Shown in pieces: positions 31,544-42,799 of a stretch of DNA of 64,000 nucleotides. Source of the stretch: Brachynemurus nebulosus (taxonomy: Eukaryota > Arthropoda > Insecta > Neuroptera > Myrmeleontidae); the NCBI GenBank assembly GCA_035578155.1, contig JAPWDM010000003.1, forward strand, positions 69,742,142 to 69,806,141, read 5' to 3'. How positions within the stretch are numbered: the first letter of the stretch is position 1; each line of letters opens with the position of its first letter. The position numbers were made by a program, and so were the translations under genes. Under the pieces are notes generated by a model. It ran no database searches. It saw nothing but the letters and a program-made list of their open reading frames with translations, and was not told where the DNA came from.

Positions 31544-33754
31544 AAGCTTAATGAAATGTACAAGAACCTTCATGAAGGAACCTAAATTTACTAAATTAAA
31601 TTTTTATTCAGAAAAACACATTTTAATCAATTTTACGGTACAATTTCTATTTAAATTCCAACCTAGTTTGTCGGTTAATACCCATGTGATCTATTTGATG
31701 CGGTTTAGTGATAATGAAAGTAAAAATTTTTTGTCTATACCGAGCAATTTTTCATGTTAGTGTTTGGTTTTTGCTTGTTGTATAGGTATAAGTATTAATT
31801 TCAGATATCTGTAATTATTATTCATATATACAATTACAACATTTAAAAGTGTTTATTTAATAAGTAAGACAGACAAATGGATTGTTAGTTTTATATCAAA
31901 TGGGTATCGAACCAGAACAATAGTTATTTTTTTTTTATAAGAATTACCTTGATCTTGTCTTAGCTGCCAGATGGAATTTTAACATTATTTCCTGTAGCTA
32001 ATTATTTTATGTACTGTGCGTGGTAAAATAATGTTGTTTTGTTTACGATGTGTAATAAATAGGTGCATTATTTAATTATAAGTGTAATTAAAAAATAATT
32101 AAGATCAATTTGAACGTATATTTTTTTTTATTGATTGAATGAAAGGTAGGAGAGATTTATGTGTAAATTTTTGAAAAATTTAAGTACTTATACGTAATAA
32201 ATAAGCTCAACCCCTCAGAGTAATATCATATGGATTTTAAACCAATAATTGAATACAAAATTTTTAAAACTCCTTAAAAAATTCCTTATCGATTCAACAT
32301 TACGAGTTAGAAAAAGAAAATAAAATAATTTAATCCAACCTAATTAAAAAAAAAAAAATTGAAATATGAATAATAATAATATAAATAATTTATTAAGATG
32401 CGACTTACGTCGTTACCTATTTTTAATAACACTCCAGAAGAAGTCGAGCCCCTTAAAATAGTTTATCTCTCTATAACAGTAAAAAAATTTTCAAAATCGG
32501 TGATGACGCGTTCGTCAATGGCCATACGGGCCGAAACATGCCACAGACAATTAAAACTCTAAATAAAGTGGTATTAGTAAAGTAAAAAATTGCCTTTTTA
32601 TACACAATTTGTTTAAAAAACGATATTTCTTTTGTTTTTGGTTTTGAAATAATATCAACACTATCTTTCAGTTATTCTTTTTAGGCGAAGAGAATTCTTT
32701 TGAGTTCCATAAAATTGCTACAATTGAGCATTAGGATGCGAAAATAATATCTCAAAAAATTTCAAAATCGGTTTTTGTAATGGTGCTGCAACTTGAATGT
32801 TTTAACATCAAATATTCATTTTAAACAAAAGTTTTGTAATTTTATGTAATTTTGTTTTTTGTATGGATTAAGTAATTAAATAATTCTTACCTGTAAAACG
32901 ATAAAAAAAAATGTTGGCCTTTCTTTTGGCATTTCGATGTAGAATTCAGCATTTTCGTTAAGCTTTTCGTGTTTCAAAACTGATAGTTAACGTTTCGACA
33001 ACTTAGAAAATAAATTTAAATTTAAATTGAGAAAAAAGTCACTAAACATATCTTTTTTCAAAATTTTGTACATTCTATATCGGTTCCTATATTTTTATTT
33101 TGTGTGTTTAGAAAATTGCATTAACAATACACAAATAATAAGAATATTTTAGTGAGCGATTATTTTGAAATCTTTAAAGTGTTTCTAGCACTTTTTAAAG
33201 TATCCTAACAATATAATTACGTCTGAAAGTCACCATAAAAGTTTTCAACGTTAAAAAAATTATCTCTCAGCGTTGCCACCACAATTGTTTTCCATGCAAA
33301 GCATTTCGTACGCTCGAAGGAAACACTTTTTTCATCTTTTTTCATCCACGTGAGAAACAAACAAGTAGCTATTGATTTGTCATAAAATTTATTAGAAAAC
33401 TAATAATTTTCAGATACTATCAACTTTTATAAACATAATAGTCAGATTTGCATATGTAATTACTAATTATTATGACCATTGTTGTTAGTACATTATCTGA
33501 TTTTAGCGGACTTATTGCGTCGATAGCAATCATTGCATACATATTTTATAACCTGCTAAAGCAATTTATTAACTATTTGTTTTTTATTATTAGTTACATA
33601 CAAACTCTAAAGGTAGATAAGTTAAGACATCTATTTATTTATTTTTATGGCTATTTAATTATTTCCGATCATTATTTAACTACACTTTAACAGATGAAAC
33701 ACGTTCATGATGACGCCATTGGCTATTCGCATCATTGATAGCTGTTGTCATCAT
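31544..33754. other. 2.2 kb without genes
   Basis: AT-rich DNA. The only signal noted is a minus-strand acceptor-donor junction at 32890/32891. The hydrophobic open frame at 33472-33690 has no domain. Confidence 0.5.
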
Positions 33755-34212
33755 TAGAGGTGAGACTGTACATGTGATCACCGAGACTGAGAAAATACTG
33801 CTATTTACACTGAGCAGAAAATATACTATATGATATCGTTCGGCTTTTTAATAACATACAAGAGTAAGTAGACAGTGTTTCCCTTTTTTTTTGAAATACT
33901 TATTCTTAAATATTTTCAACTATGGTTAGCATATAAGTAGGTACCATGGGTACTTATTACACAAAATTTTAAACGTAACTACGTATTATGTTTAGATGCA
34001 TGGTCTTTCACAAAATAATTTATTTTTTATTTTGTACTTTTTACTTGATGTACATTACATGTCTAAAGACCAAATTATGTGGTCGTGTTCAATCTCGGTT
34101 TTTTAACACTAATATACTTTTCAATGAGGTCTCCTGTACCCGGGTCTAACAATATTGATCAAATTTTAATCACATAAAATAAAACACATTTGCGACCTAA
34201 CGAAACAATACT

Positions 34213-34312
34213 AAACAAATATTTTACTTTGCAAAATACCACTTTTATTTTGAAATAATATTGTCACAGTTTCATAATAAAAGTGGTATTTTGCAAAGTA
34301 AAATATTTGTTT
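34213..34312. repeat. Perfect 37-bp inverted repeat
   Basis: The arm at 34213-34249 (starting AAACAAATATTTTACTTTGC) recurs exactly inverted at 34276-34312 around a 26-bp spacer. No mismatch is present, so the duplication is recent or maintained. Confidence 0.93.
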
Positions 34313-34594
34313 ATTATTTACAAATATGGAATACCATAAAGTAACGCTCAAATCTATTAATATTAACGAAACAATTCTTATGTCTGTGAAAAATCCGAAA
34401 GCTGAGATATAAGGGCGTCGAAAAAGGCAGAAAATAATTTACCGTAGTAAATCTATCCTGTCTCCAGTGGTAAGCTATTTTTTTTATTTTCTATTAATAT
34501 TTTCTATTAATATCGTATATCAAATGTTATACGAATAGTCAAATTAAGTTTTATTATTTGTTAAATTATAATTTTTTTTCTCAATTATAATCAC

Positions 34595-35233
34595 TGATCG
34601 AAAAAGTTGGGGAGCTGACAGTATTGTCTTTATTTTTCTAAGGTATTAAAAATTGTTTATTTTTTTTAGATAAAACATTTTTATGCGATTTTAGATATAA
34701 ACAATAGGTAATTATGGATACCTATACATATACGGGTAAATACCCTTTTATATCGGCATATTTTGAATATACTTTAGATATGCGTGTATGCTTTTCATGT
34801 GACAATTTGTTTATCTGATTGGTCTGATTCTAATTTTATGTATTGTGTGAGGTAATTTTTGATGTTACAAGTGAATGATTTATGTGTATCAATTGTCTTT
34901 TTTCTTCCAGTAAAATGTGAGAGAGACAACACATTGTTTTGTTTTCGTAAAAATATTTTTTTAAATGACAGGTTATTTTTTTTATTAACAAGTTTTAAGT
35001 TGCAGTCAGTCAGTCAAATTTTCAACAATTTTAATTTAAAAAAAAGTTAAAATTTTTGTACTTTTTTTAAAATAATGTTTTTTTGTAACTTGAAACTAAT
35101 TTTTATTAACAGTTGATGGTTAATAGAGAATATACCAATACAATTTTTAAAAAAAATATTTACCCCGATTTATTAACGTTTTAAGTTTTGAAAATATAAG
35201 TACGGTCCTGTCAGCACCCCAAGATTTTGATCA
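34595..35233. mobile_element. MITE with GCTGACAG inverted repeats, copy 2
   Basis: Left TGATCGAAAAAGTTGGGGAG and then CTGACAG; right, reverse complemented, TGATCAAAATCTTGGGGTGC and then TGACAG. Same family and order of internal blocks as 6008-6993, without the 390-bp insert there. Open frame 34859-35050 is shared repeat sequence. Confidence 0.82.
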
Positions 35234-35302
35234 TTAATTATAATAAACTCACCCGGTCGCTACTCAGGATAAGTCGTTATTAAACCCACCTCTAATCATC
35301 AT

Positions 35303-36263
35303 TATAAAATCAATGAATGATTTTTGTCAAAACAAACCAATTAGATATAAAACATACGCTGATATTTGCGATTCACGATTGACTTCAATAACGAATTCAC
35401 AGTAAAACTGTTTTATATGTTTGTAATTTTGTAGTTATCAACTTATTGATGTCCAAATATGTACGTATTTTGATCCAAAACTTGTTTAATTTTTCAATCA
35501 CAAATTTCATATTCTCTGACGTAGGTTGAGAGCCGTGCGAATTAGTTGAATATTGGATATTAAATTTTATGCAAATATTGACCACACATTAACACATACA
35601 GAATTTTGAATATTTTGACCCTTTAGAAGACATTAACGAAATTTTATTTTAGCGATTCGTGTGCGTCATTATTTTATTGTGGAGCAAACCCGGTCGCAAA
35701 TAAATTAAAAGTAAAGAAAGAGTTTTCTAAATAACTTTGCGAATTTGCAGAGATATATTGTACTTTATAGAATCCTGTAACTGGATCGACTTTCGCATAA
35801 TTATGGTAATACCTATGCTAACATACCTATGTTCGTAGTTACATAAATTGAAAACCGTATTTACAGAAATAATGTTCCGTACAGCAGCTGTGATAATTTT
35901 CACTTAGTCTACACACCTCATTCTCGATGTTCAGGATTTTTTTGAGATTTTCCTGAGCAATTTTTTTGGTGATAAGGGTAGGTGACACCAATTTGCAAGC
36001 GTTTTACATCTAATGTTAAACTTGTGCTTCAATAAGCCTTCTTTTGACACCCTACTCATTGCCTTAGAATTTTTTTTCCTGTTTTTCCAGTTAACCATCT
36101 GAAATTAATCTCGCAAAATAAAAATTCAGCTTTTTAGACATCACGCTTATAATTGATTCACCACATTATATCTATCTTGTGTGGAAATTTGAGAAAAAAC
36201 GTTTCCAAATTTCCAAATTGTCCAATAAAGATGACCCTCAATATTTTTTCAAAATGTAATTAA
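35303..36263. other. Unassigned DNA
   Basis: No gene is seen. GGTAGGTGACACC (about 35979-35991) and TTTTGACACCCTACTC (about 36043-36058) form a loose inverted pair. Confidence 0.45.
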
Positions 36264-36638
36264 GGATGTTTGGGACGTACAATCGGAGATAAAAGTACAT
36301 GAAATTAGAAATTCGTGAATAATTGCGTTGTATAACAAACTATGAGGTAAATAAATAGTTATCTTTGTTAAATAATAGCTATCACTACAACTGATTGTAC
36401 AATACATCAAGCTATAGCTCTCAGCTGACTACAAGAGCTGAGTACATTCTGAGGATTTTTCGGAGGAATTTCAAAATGCTACGAGACGATTGGAAATTTA
36501 GTAGAATGTTCCTCATTAAATACTAAGGTCCCTGTGAAAATTTCAAACCGATTCACTAAGCCGTTAAAAAGTTACTAATTTCATGTAGAATTTCTAATTT
36601 CATGTAGTTTTATCTCCGATTGTACCTCCCAAACATCC
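36264..36638. mobile_element. MITE with about 50-bp inverted repeats (375 bp)
   Basis: GGATGTTTGGGACGTACAAT followed by CGGAGATAAAAGTACATG on the left matches the inverted right arm (36588-36638) with two mismatches. TTAA precedes the left end (36260-36263); the right flank is CTCCCAAG, so a TTAA duplication is not intact. It may be a further TTAAGG-type element. Confidence 0.8.
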
Positions 36639-38500
36639 TCCCAAGTGGAACTGAACAAACTAATTTTTTCATGACCAGCAAAGGTTAATTAATTTGTATA
36701 GTTCTGTTATGTCTTAAAATACGAAAATTCAGGGTCTCTACCACCCACATCACTCAAGGGTCAAACATATTAAACATACCTGTTTGAATTAAAAAATATT
36801 TTGATACAGGTAAAAATTGTTACTTAAGTCACCTATACTAAAGTAGGCTAAAAAACAGCTAAATAATATTTAATTTCAGAGAGTTACGTCACTCATCAAC
36901 AGACAAATTTGACTGTAAATTTTAATAGATAAATAGGAATTTCCAAATTCAATTTAAGCAGATCTTTCCTCTCCCTAAAAATATTTGCACAAATATTTTT
37001 ATCTTATGTGTATCTAAACATGTACATTATCAATTTAAAAAAATCATAATTGATTTAATGATTTATTATAAATATCAATAATTATTATTAATTAATATTT
37101 CAATTGATACATAATAATCAGTGGATACTACAAAGTAATACCCACCGAAAAAAATAATAAAATTTGCATAATCTCATTCGTTTGAAACAGTTGGTGACCT
37201 TAACACAAAAAAACGGAAATATTAAAATTGTATGATAGACAAATTGTAAACATGCGCCCAATAAATAAAATATATAGTTGTGTCACTATTTTTTTAAATA
37301 ATTATAATGTTTTATTAGCCGCCATTAAAATTAAATAAACAATTGTATTGGCTGGGTGTGTGATAGCAACGTCGTCTATAATATACATTTTTCCGGGCTC
37401 ATTAACGAATATAAATGATGGTAACCGTGGAAATAAGTAAATGAAATCTGAATGCAAATACTTGCTATTTACAATTAATTGTTTTATAAATAAATTTGAG
37501 CAATTTGAGGTATAAAATACTAGATGAAGTATAATAGTTGTATTAAAAATGTAATAATTTTCGACGTTAACATGGATGTAATTATCATAACCCCGGACTA
37601 TACAGAGGAAAAAGTTGCCGGTGACGGTGAAGCACTTCAGAGAAATTCGAGCTAATAAATAAATGCTGGCATAAGTCATTTGGTTGAATATAGAGTCATA
37701 AGACAAACATCAAGAACTTTAACTCCTTATTAAACATCATTGCATGTGAGTTAAAATACATCAAATATTTTTAATTCTGTATTGATGGATTGATGTGTAA
37801 ACGTTAATACTGTTGGCAGATTAATAAGAAACGGCATATTAGTTGCAATTGCGTTTATGATCAAAGTGGATAAATGTAAATATTTTTATTTAATATTTTT
37901 TGTTACATTATAAACACATATGCGCTCGTATTATTGCTTGTTTTCTCCACTGCTCACGCTGTAATCGATTTAATTGTCCCCATCATCTACTTCGCACCCT
38001 GCCTTATAGACAGCTATAGAGTCTAAATATTACAATATGAAATATCAAATTTTGAAACAAAAGTGTATAAAACCCTTCGAAGACATGTCAGAATTTAACA
38101 AATGCATTCGCATTGATAGGTTGCTATAGATTTGAGGATGTGCGTCACCTCAAGTGGTGTTTAAACGGTTGCAAAATGCAAAGAAACATTGAAATATTAT
38201 ATTTTTATAGATACTGATTGTTTTAAGTTTACGTATAAACTATAGAAAATAAATTTAGAATTTTAGCTGTGATTAATTGTGAAATTTAAGTCGTTGTGTT
38301 ACATTAAATTTACGATAAGTTTTAAAATGTTAACATTTATGATTTAGAGGTATAGGTATTTGTTTTCAGTTCAATTTGTGAATGTTATGATGTAGCGAAT
38401 TATGTTACAAATGGAGTTCAGTTTTATCCAAGGGGAATATCGACCTGAAAAAAAAATTTCTTGACTAGCTACTGAAAAAAAGTCAAATATATTTCTTTAT
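36639..38500. other. Unassigned AT-rich DNA
   Basis: Apart from the uncertain minus-strand frame at 37302-37706, nothing is recognised. Confidence 0.45.
37302..37706 (-). CDS. Unrecognised 134-codon open frame
   Basis: This is one of the longest open frames in the window. Its translation is hydrophobic and aromatic in the middle (IILHLVFYTSNCSNLF), ends LILMAANKTL, and has a better-mixed stretch LPSFIFVNEPGKMYIIDDV. No domain, signal peptide or conserved motif is recognised. In DNA this A+T rich a frame of this length is unusual but can occur by chance in a window of 64 kb. No splice sites or polyadenylation context support it. I list it only so it can be tested. Confidence 0.18.
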   Translation of the reverse strand: MSYDSIFNQMTYASIYLLARISLKCFTVTGNFFLCIVRGYDNYIHVNVENYYIFNTTIILHLVFYTSNCSNLFIKQLIVNSKYLHSDFIYLFPRLPSFIFVNEPGKMYIIDDVAITHPANTIVYLILMAANKTL

Positions 38501-38739
38501 CATTTAGAAAATAGATAATATGACTTAATTTGATGATACGATGATTAAATAACAGTCAAAATCAAACTGTCTATCGGTTTCTCAAAAATTTTTTTGGCTC
38601 TTAATGTTGACTAACTAGAAATGTTATTTTCTCTTGAAAATTGTGTCTTTAAGACACCGAAACCGGTCAACAGTTTAATCTTGACTCGTACTTAATAATT
38701 GCATCGTCAAACTAAGTTATATTTTCAATTTTCTAAATG
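38501..38739. mobile_element. Short MITE (239 bp) with diverged inverted arms
   Basis: CATTTAGAAAAT at 38501 pairs with ATTTTCTAAATG ending 38739, and the similarity continues inward for about 75 bp on each side (ACTTA-TTTGA-GAT and AAACTGT...CGGTTTC blocks). GTGTCTTTAAGACACCGAAA at the centre-right is a small hairpin. Confidence 0.65.
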
Positions 38740-39697
38740 TTTAATTTTTGGGGAAACCTAGAAGTAAAAATTTAATTATTTAATATTTCTTTATTTTAAA
38801 AAAAAATATTTTTGATTCAAAGACAACAAAATGAAAGAAAGTTTTAACCTTTGAACAAAAAAATCGTTTGGAGAGTGCGTCTATTGATATATTTGTGCGT
38901 CAGGGAACTATTGTGAACGAAGTGATTGATACTCGTATGGTTTAAATTTTATAATTTATAAAAAAAAAATACCAATTGAAAGGTTCTTTACTGTTACTAT
39001 TATGCTTCAAAAATACTTAAGATTTGAATTATATATGTTACATATTCTCACTTTATCTGGTTTCATCAGTATCCTTGAGCCTGATTTCAAGATTATATTG
39101 ATACAAAAAAAACTACACCCAAATACACTACTATATACTACTAATAATTATCAGTCATTACTCATTTAGTAATTTACATTAATAAAACATAATATATTGT
39201 AGAAAACAGAATGATATTTTTAATATTATATCTGGTGAATTTTTTGCTATTAATTAATTATATTTAACTGTTTCACATACTTATACATAATTTATTAATA
39301 TTTTATTATTATAGAGTAAATTATCCTGGGGCCGTGCACCACTTCATAATCGTGTACGCAGCCAAATCGGATCAATGACCGCTTTATATTGCAAAAAAAT
39401 TACAATAATTTATTCAGTGCATTCAAATTACCGCATGAGATGGATGCATGTTTTTGTGGTGCATCTGAGAACGTGTCTTGTGCATGATGTTAATGTATGG
39501 ATTTTGATAATTTTGTTGTTAGAATTCATCAAACATTTGCAACTTTTATGCGGATTCCTTGAACAAATTTCTAAAAAAATTTTGGATAAAATTGAAAGGT
39601 TAAGTTTATTAAAAACCAATTAGTGTAAATACATTATGGTGTGAAGATAAAGTAGTAACCATTTTAGGTGTCAGGGGTGCATAAATACAAAGGCGAC
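38740..39697. other. Unassigned DNA
   Basis: The open frames at 39375-39623 (plus) and 39428-39619 (minus) overlap each other. Another plus frame here reads DACFCGASENVSCA before stops. None is convincing. Confidence 0.4.
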
Positions 39698-39728
39698 TGC
39701 AGCACAGACACCCATAGTCTGTGCTGCA
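39698..39728. repeat. 11-bp GC-rich hairpin
   Basis: TGCAGCACAGA (39698-39708) and TCTGTGCTGCA (39718-39728) pair perfectly around CACCCATAG. Confidence 0.85.
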
Positions 39729-39817
39729 CTATCTCATGGATGACTTAAAGTAGGAATAATTTGTCCGAAGCCAGTTGTAACACAGCTGTCTGTAGTACAA
39801 CCGCATTCATTTGTGTA

Positions 39818-40658
39818 AGGCGGTAAGTGCGAGAGAGATGCCGCGTCGGGAGAGGTGGCGCAGTAGCCATAGTTCGTCCGTTGATTGATAGATAGCGCTA
39901 TTAATGGATTATATGTTTAAAATAAGTTACTTATTTAAGCTGTATATGATAACATTTATGATTAGTCCATCAGTTTAGTAATTATCCAACTTTTTATTAT
40001 TGAAAAGTAAGTTTTTTAACATAATATTTTATCAAGCATTTAATTCATTAGAATTTATGAATGTATATGTCATTATCGGAAAAGGAGATGTGCCGCATTT
40101 AAAGTTGGTATAGATGCCGCATCATATTACATGTTAAAAACATAGACTTATACCTTAATTATGCAATTTTTTTTTTGGACTGTAAATTATGTCACGTAAA
40201 TATAAAAAATCCATTAGTTGGATCAGGAAGAGCTCTCATATTAGTGAAGATTACGAAAATAATTATGATTGCGTGTATATTGAATGATTTGAAAAGTACT
40301 CAGAAACAAAAAAAATGTTCACTGGTTATGATCTATAAAGTGCCAAAAATGGTTACATATGGCATGCATCATGTATGGAGATGTGTGTAAAATACAAAAT
40401 TTTTATTATGAACTATGCGGCGTCTCACCTTCTTTGATGCGGCATCTCTCTCATAGGTGCGGGAGAGACGCCGCTTTGCAGGCTCTACAAAAATGTTAAT
40501 TATGAATCCATTATGACTCAAAATTTAAAATTATTTATAAATAATTTTAAAGAACAATGTTTACATTTATTGTGCACCAAATTTCAAATCAATTAAATGC
40601 ATACTTTAAAAATTATCAAGTGTTTTCAAAATGTGCGGCATCTCTCCCGCATTCACCC
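39818..40658 (+). mobile_element. TA-flanked DNA-transposon relic, copy 2 (841 bp)
   Basis: The left end AGGCGGTAAGTGCGAGAGAG followed by ATGCCGC is matched by the right end, reverse complemented, GGGTGAATGCGGGAGAGATG followed by CCGC. TA flanks both ends (39816-39817, 40659-40660). The right half equals copy 1 at 303-765. The PHD-like finger remnant is at 40243-40390. Only the last part of a transposase survives, so it is a deletion derivative. Confidence 0.72.
40243..40390 (+). pseudogene. PHD-like zinc-finger tail, second broken copy
   Basis: Same segment as 378-540, with IYKVPKMVTYGMHH in the open frame where the older copy reads IKCQKWLHMAC in another frame. It has its own stop after IE and at least one further frame shift, so the two copies decayed separately. 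The comparison identifies the original reading frame of the family. Confidence 0.6.
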
Positions 40659-40660
40659 TA

Positions 40661-41537
40661 GTAAGATAAAATACACACCCTTGGACTCTTTTGGGGAAAA
40701 AAATGGCAACTTATTACGAGGAACCTAAACGCCTCTCTGAAACAGCAAATAATTCTCACTAACTACTACTGTAATTCTTTTCAATTTCTAAGGGCAGTTT
40801 AGAATGAGTATAATACAAACCTACTCATCTCTGCAACAAATTTTGTGAGATGCTCTCCAAGCTTTCTCCAATAGGGACAACTTCCATATATCGCGATACG
40901 ATTACAAAATATGATTTTTGCCAATATAACTTTCATAAAATTAATAAAACCGAAGTGTCACTCTCTGTTTATAATTTATTGCACGGCGCGGCGCGACTCG
41001 CGTATAAGCAAGCACTGAAGTGAAAGAACTCTATACATGTACATAGTATCTAATAGTAGTAGTGGTTCGGTTATGTTTATGGTAATTTACGAGTATTGTT
41101 GTACGTAGTAATGAAATTTTTATTTCATATTTATGCAATATTAGTAATATAAATAATAGTTATGACTGAATTGAATGTATGTATTTTGCATGGTCAAGTT
41201 CAAAGGAAGAAAAAAATAGAAAGTTGTACACAATTGATTCACTTTCTCTTTTCTTCTATTGGTAATTTATTGACGTAATAGATAGGAATTGGCGATAAGG
41301 TTATTGGGTAAAACTGTATTTTTTCAACAGAAATTATTTTAGTTCTAAAAAAACTTTGCTATGCTATTTTTGAACACGACAGAGATATTAATCGTGAATC
41401 ACTACAAATTTATAGTTTAAGTTTTGGCTTTAAAATAGATTATATCTGCACAACATGAACCAATGTTTTCGCCTTCCTACGCTGGATTTCCATCAAACAG
41501 GAGGCGGCAGTAACCTATTTTTACCCAATCTTTAAAG
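40661..41537. other. Unassigned DNA with a short GC-rich patch
   Basis: GCACGGCGCGGCGCGACTCG at 40981-41000 followed by CGTATAAGC stands out in the AT-rich background and has a TATA-like word, but no transcript start can be inferred. Confidence 0.35.
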
Positions 41538-41965
41538 TAGTGATGAGCTAATGTAAGACCAAGACCAAGACTTGGCAGTCTTGGTCTTGGTCTTGTTCTT
41601 GCATTAAGAATCTTGGTCTTGGTCTTGTTAGAGCAGTTTGGGTCTCGGTCTTGGTCTTGGTCTTGTAAAATGCAGTCTTGGTATTGGTCTTGGTCTTGCT
41701 AAAAATCTTGCACTTTCTTGCATTTTTTCATTAGCGAATTTTTTCCTTCTCAACTCAGAATTTTCTCTCTTTACGGTATTAATTATACTTTCAAACTATT
41801 TAAATAGTTTAGCAAGAGTCTTGCTTTTTTTACTTTTGTCTTGGTCTTGCTCACTTGGGTCTTAGTATTGTCTTGCAGCCATACTTATAGTCTTGGTCTT
41901 GGTCTTGCAAAAAATGCAAGACCAAGACAAGACTGCAAGACCAAGACTAATTTTGCTCATCACTA
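41538..41965. mobile_element. hAT MITE made of TCTTGG repeats (428 bp)
   Basis: Both ends are TAGTGATGAGC (right end reverse complemented). Flanking octamers CTTTAAAG (41530-41537) and CTTGAAAG (41966-41973) agree at 7 of 8, as for hAT. The interior is dominated by GGTCTT hexamer repeats on the left and their complement AAGACC on the right. The frame at 41638-41865, which translates to GLGLGLGLV, is a product of the hexamer repeat. Confidence 0.9.
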
Positions 41966-42168
41966 CTTGAAAGTAATTCTGTGTTCAAAGTGTATATTAT
42001 CTTAAATTTCGTGTGTTATCATATAATAAACGTGATGTTTAAAATAAGAATAACTTTAAGGCAAGGATAAGGCAATCTACTTCCTAATCATTTGTATAAC
42101 TACGGAAATTACAAAAACTTTTTCGTAGCTTTTTTTGTATATGTCAAATCAGTCGTTAGAAAAAATTA

Positions 42169-42396
42169 ATGGACCCAACAGACCCTATTTCACGCCTCCA
42201 ACAGTCAAATAACGGCAAAAAATTAAAAGTAGTGCGGTTTCTTGTTCTTATAGTAAGAAGAAAAACAAGAAGTTCATTCCATGCATCCAAAGTTAACATA
42301 TTTTATGTTTGCGCATGTACAGTAATTATAATTGCTCTGATTGTATTGAAATTTATAGGGGATCACATATTATGGCCTAACCCCCAAATGCTTTAA
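42169..42396 (+). CDS. Candidate small single-pass membrane protein or exon
   Basis: A 75-codon frame beginning MDPTDPISRLQQSNNGKKLK has a basic stretch (VRRKTRSSFHASK) followed by one hydrophobic segment, FYVCACTVIIIALIVLKFIG, and ends with DHILWPNPQML. Positive residues before the membrane segment suggest a cytoplasmic N-terminus. Base composition and codon choice look richer in G/C than the flanks. The start context AATTAATGG is acceptable, with an in-frame stop upstream. I do not recognise a family, and no splice sites bound it. It may be chance. Confidence 0.25.
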   Translation: MDPTDPISRLQQSNNGKKLKVVRFLVLIVRRKTRSSFHASKVNIFYVCACTVIIIALIVLKFIGDHILWPNPQML

Positions 42397-42419
42397 AGGC
42401 TTGAGCGAAAATATCGACA

Positions 42420-42790
42420 TCTAATAGGATTTCACGGACTCACGACAGCGCCGTGGCTACAATTACTCTGATTTCGATAAAATTTGTTGGGAACCATCCA
42501 GGAACCAAATTGCACAATTTCTAAACATTCCATCAAAAACGATCGGATAGTTTCGAAGTTTTGCTATTTGGTGGGATCGTTTGATACACAAACGAGCAGA
42601 CAAACGGATGGACAGACAGACACGAAACCAAAATTTTCATTTTGGAGGGAAAAAGATTTCATATTTTAAAAGTGCGTTCTAAGGAGACCGCCTTATTATA
42701 ACAGAACTGTCGCTTTATCACCCCGCGTTATATAGAAATTGTGTTATATGAGACTTGATTGTCTCCTAAAAGAGAACTTAATAATTGTAA
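42420..42790. repeat. Interspersed repeat with GGACAGACAGAC
   Basis: Contains GGATGGACAGACAGACACG and TTTCGATAAAATTTGTTG, the inverted form of the CCGTCTGTCTG repeat near 27.1 kb. It is followed by CCCCGCGTTATATAGAAATT and an AGGAGAC / GTCTCCT inverted pair (about 42680-42775). Confidence 0.5.
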
Positions 42791-42799
42791 GATCTTAAC

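Larger units (their letters stand above)
33755..35294. mobile_element. Probable hAT element with nested repeats (1540 bp)
   Basis: Left end TAGAGGTGAG and right end, reverse complemented, TAGAGGTGGG fit the hAT start consensus. The flanking octamers GTCATCAT (33747-33754) and ATCATCAT (35295-35302) agree at 7 of 8. The matching ends are short, so this is a moderate call. Inside are a 37-bp perfect hairpin (34213-34312) and the GCTGACAG MITE copy 2 (34595-35233). No transposase remains. Confidence 0.5.

Noticed and set aside
31467..31760. 97-codon plus frame after the Harbinger remnant
   Set aside because: Its first part is the right terminal inverted repeat of the Harbinger derivative.
38640..38690. 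Possible hammerhead ribozyme core (hairpin followed by CGAAAC)
   Set aside because: The required CUGAUGA element before the hairpin is missing.
41638..41865. Gly-Leu-repeat protein
   Set aside because: Encoded by the GGTCTT hexamer array of a hAT MITE.
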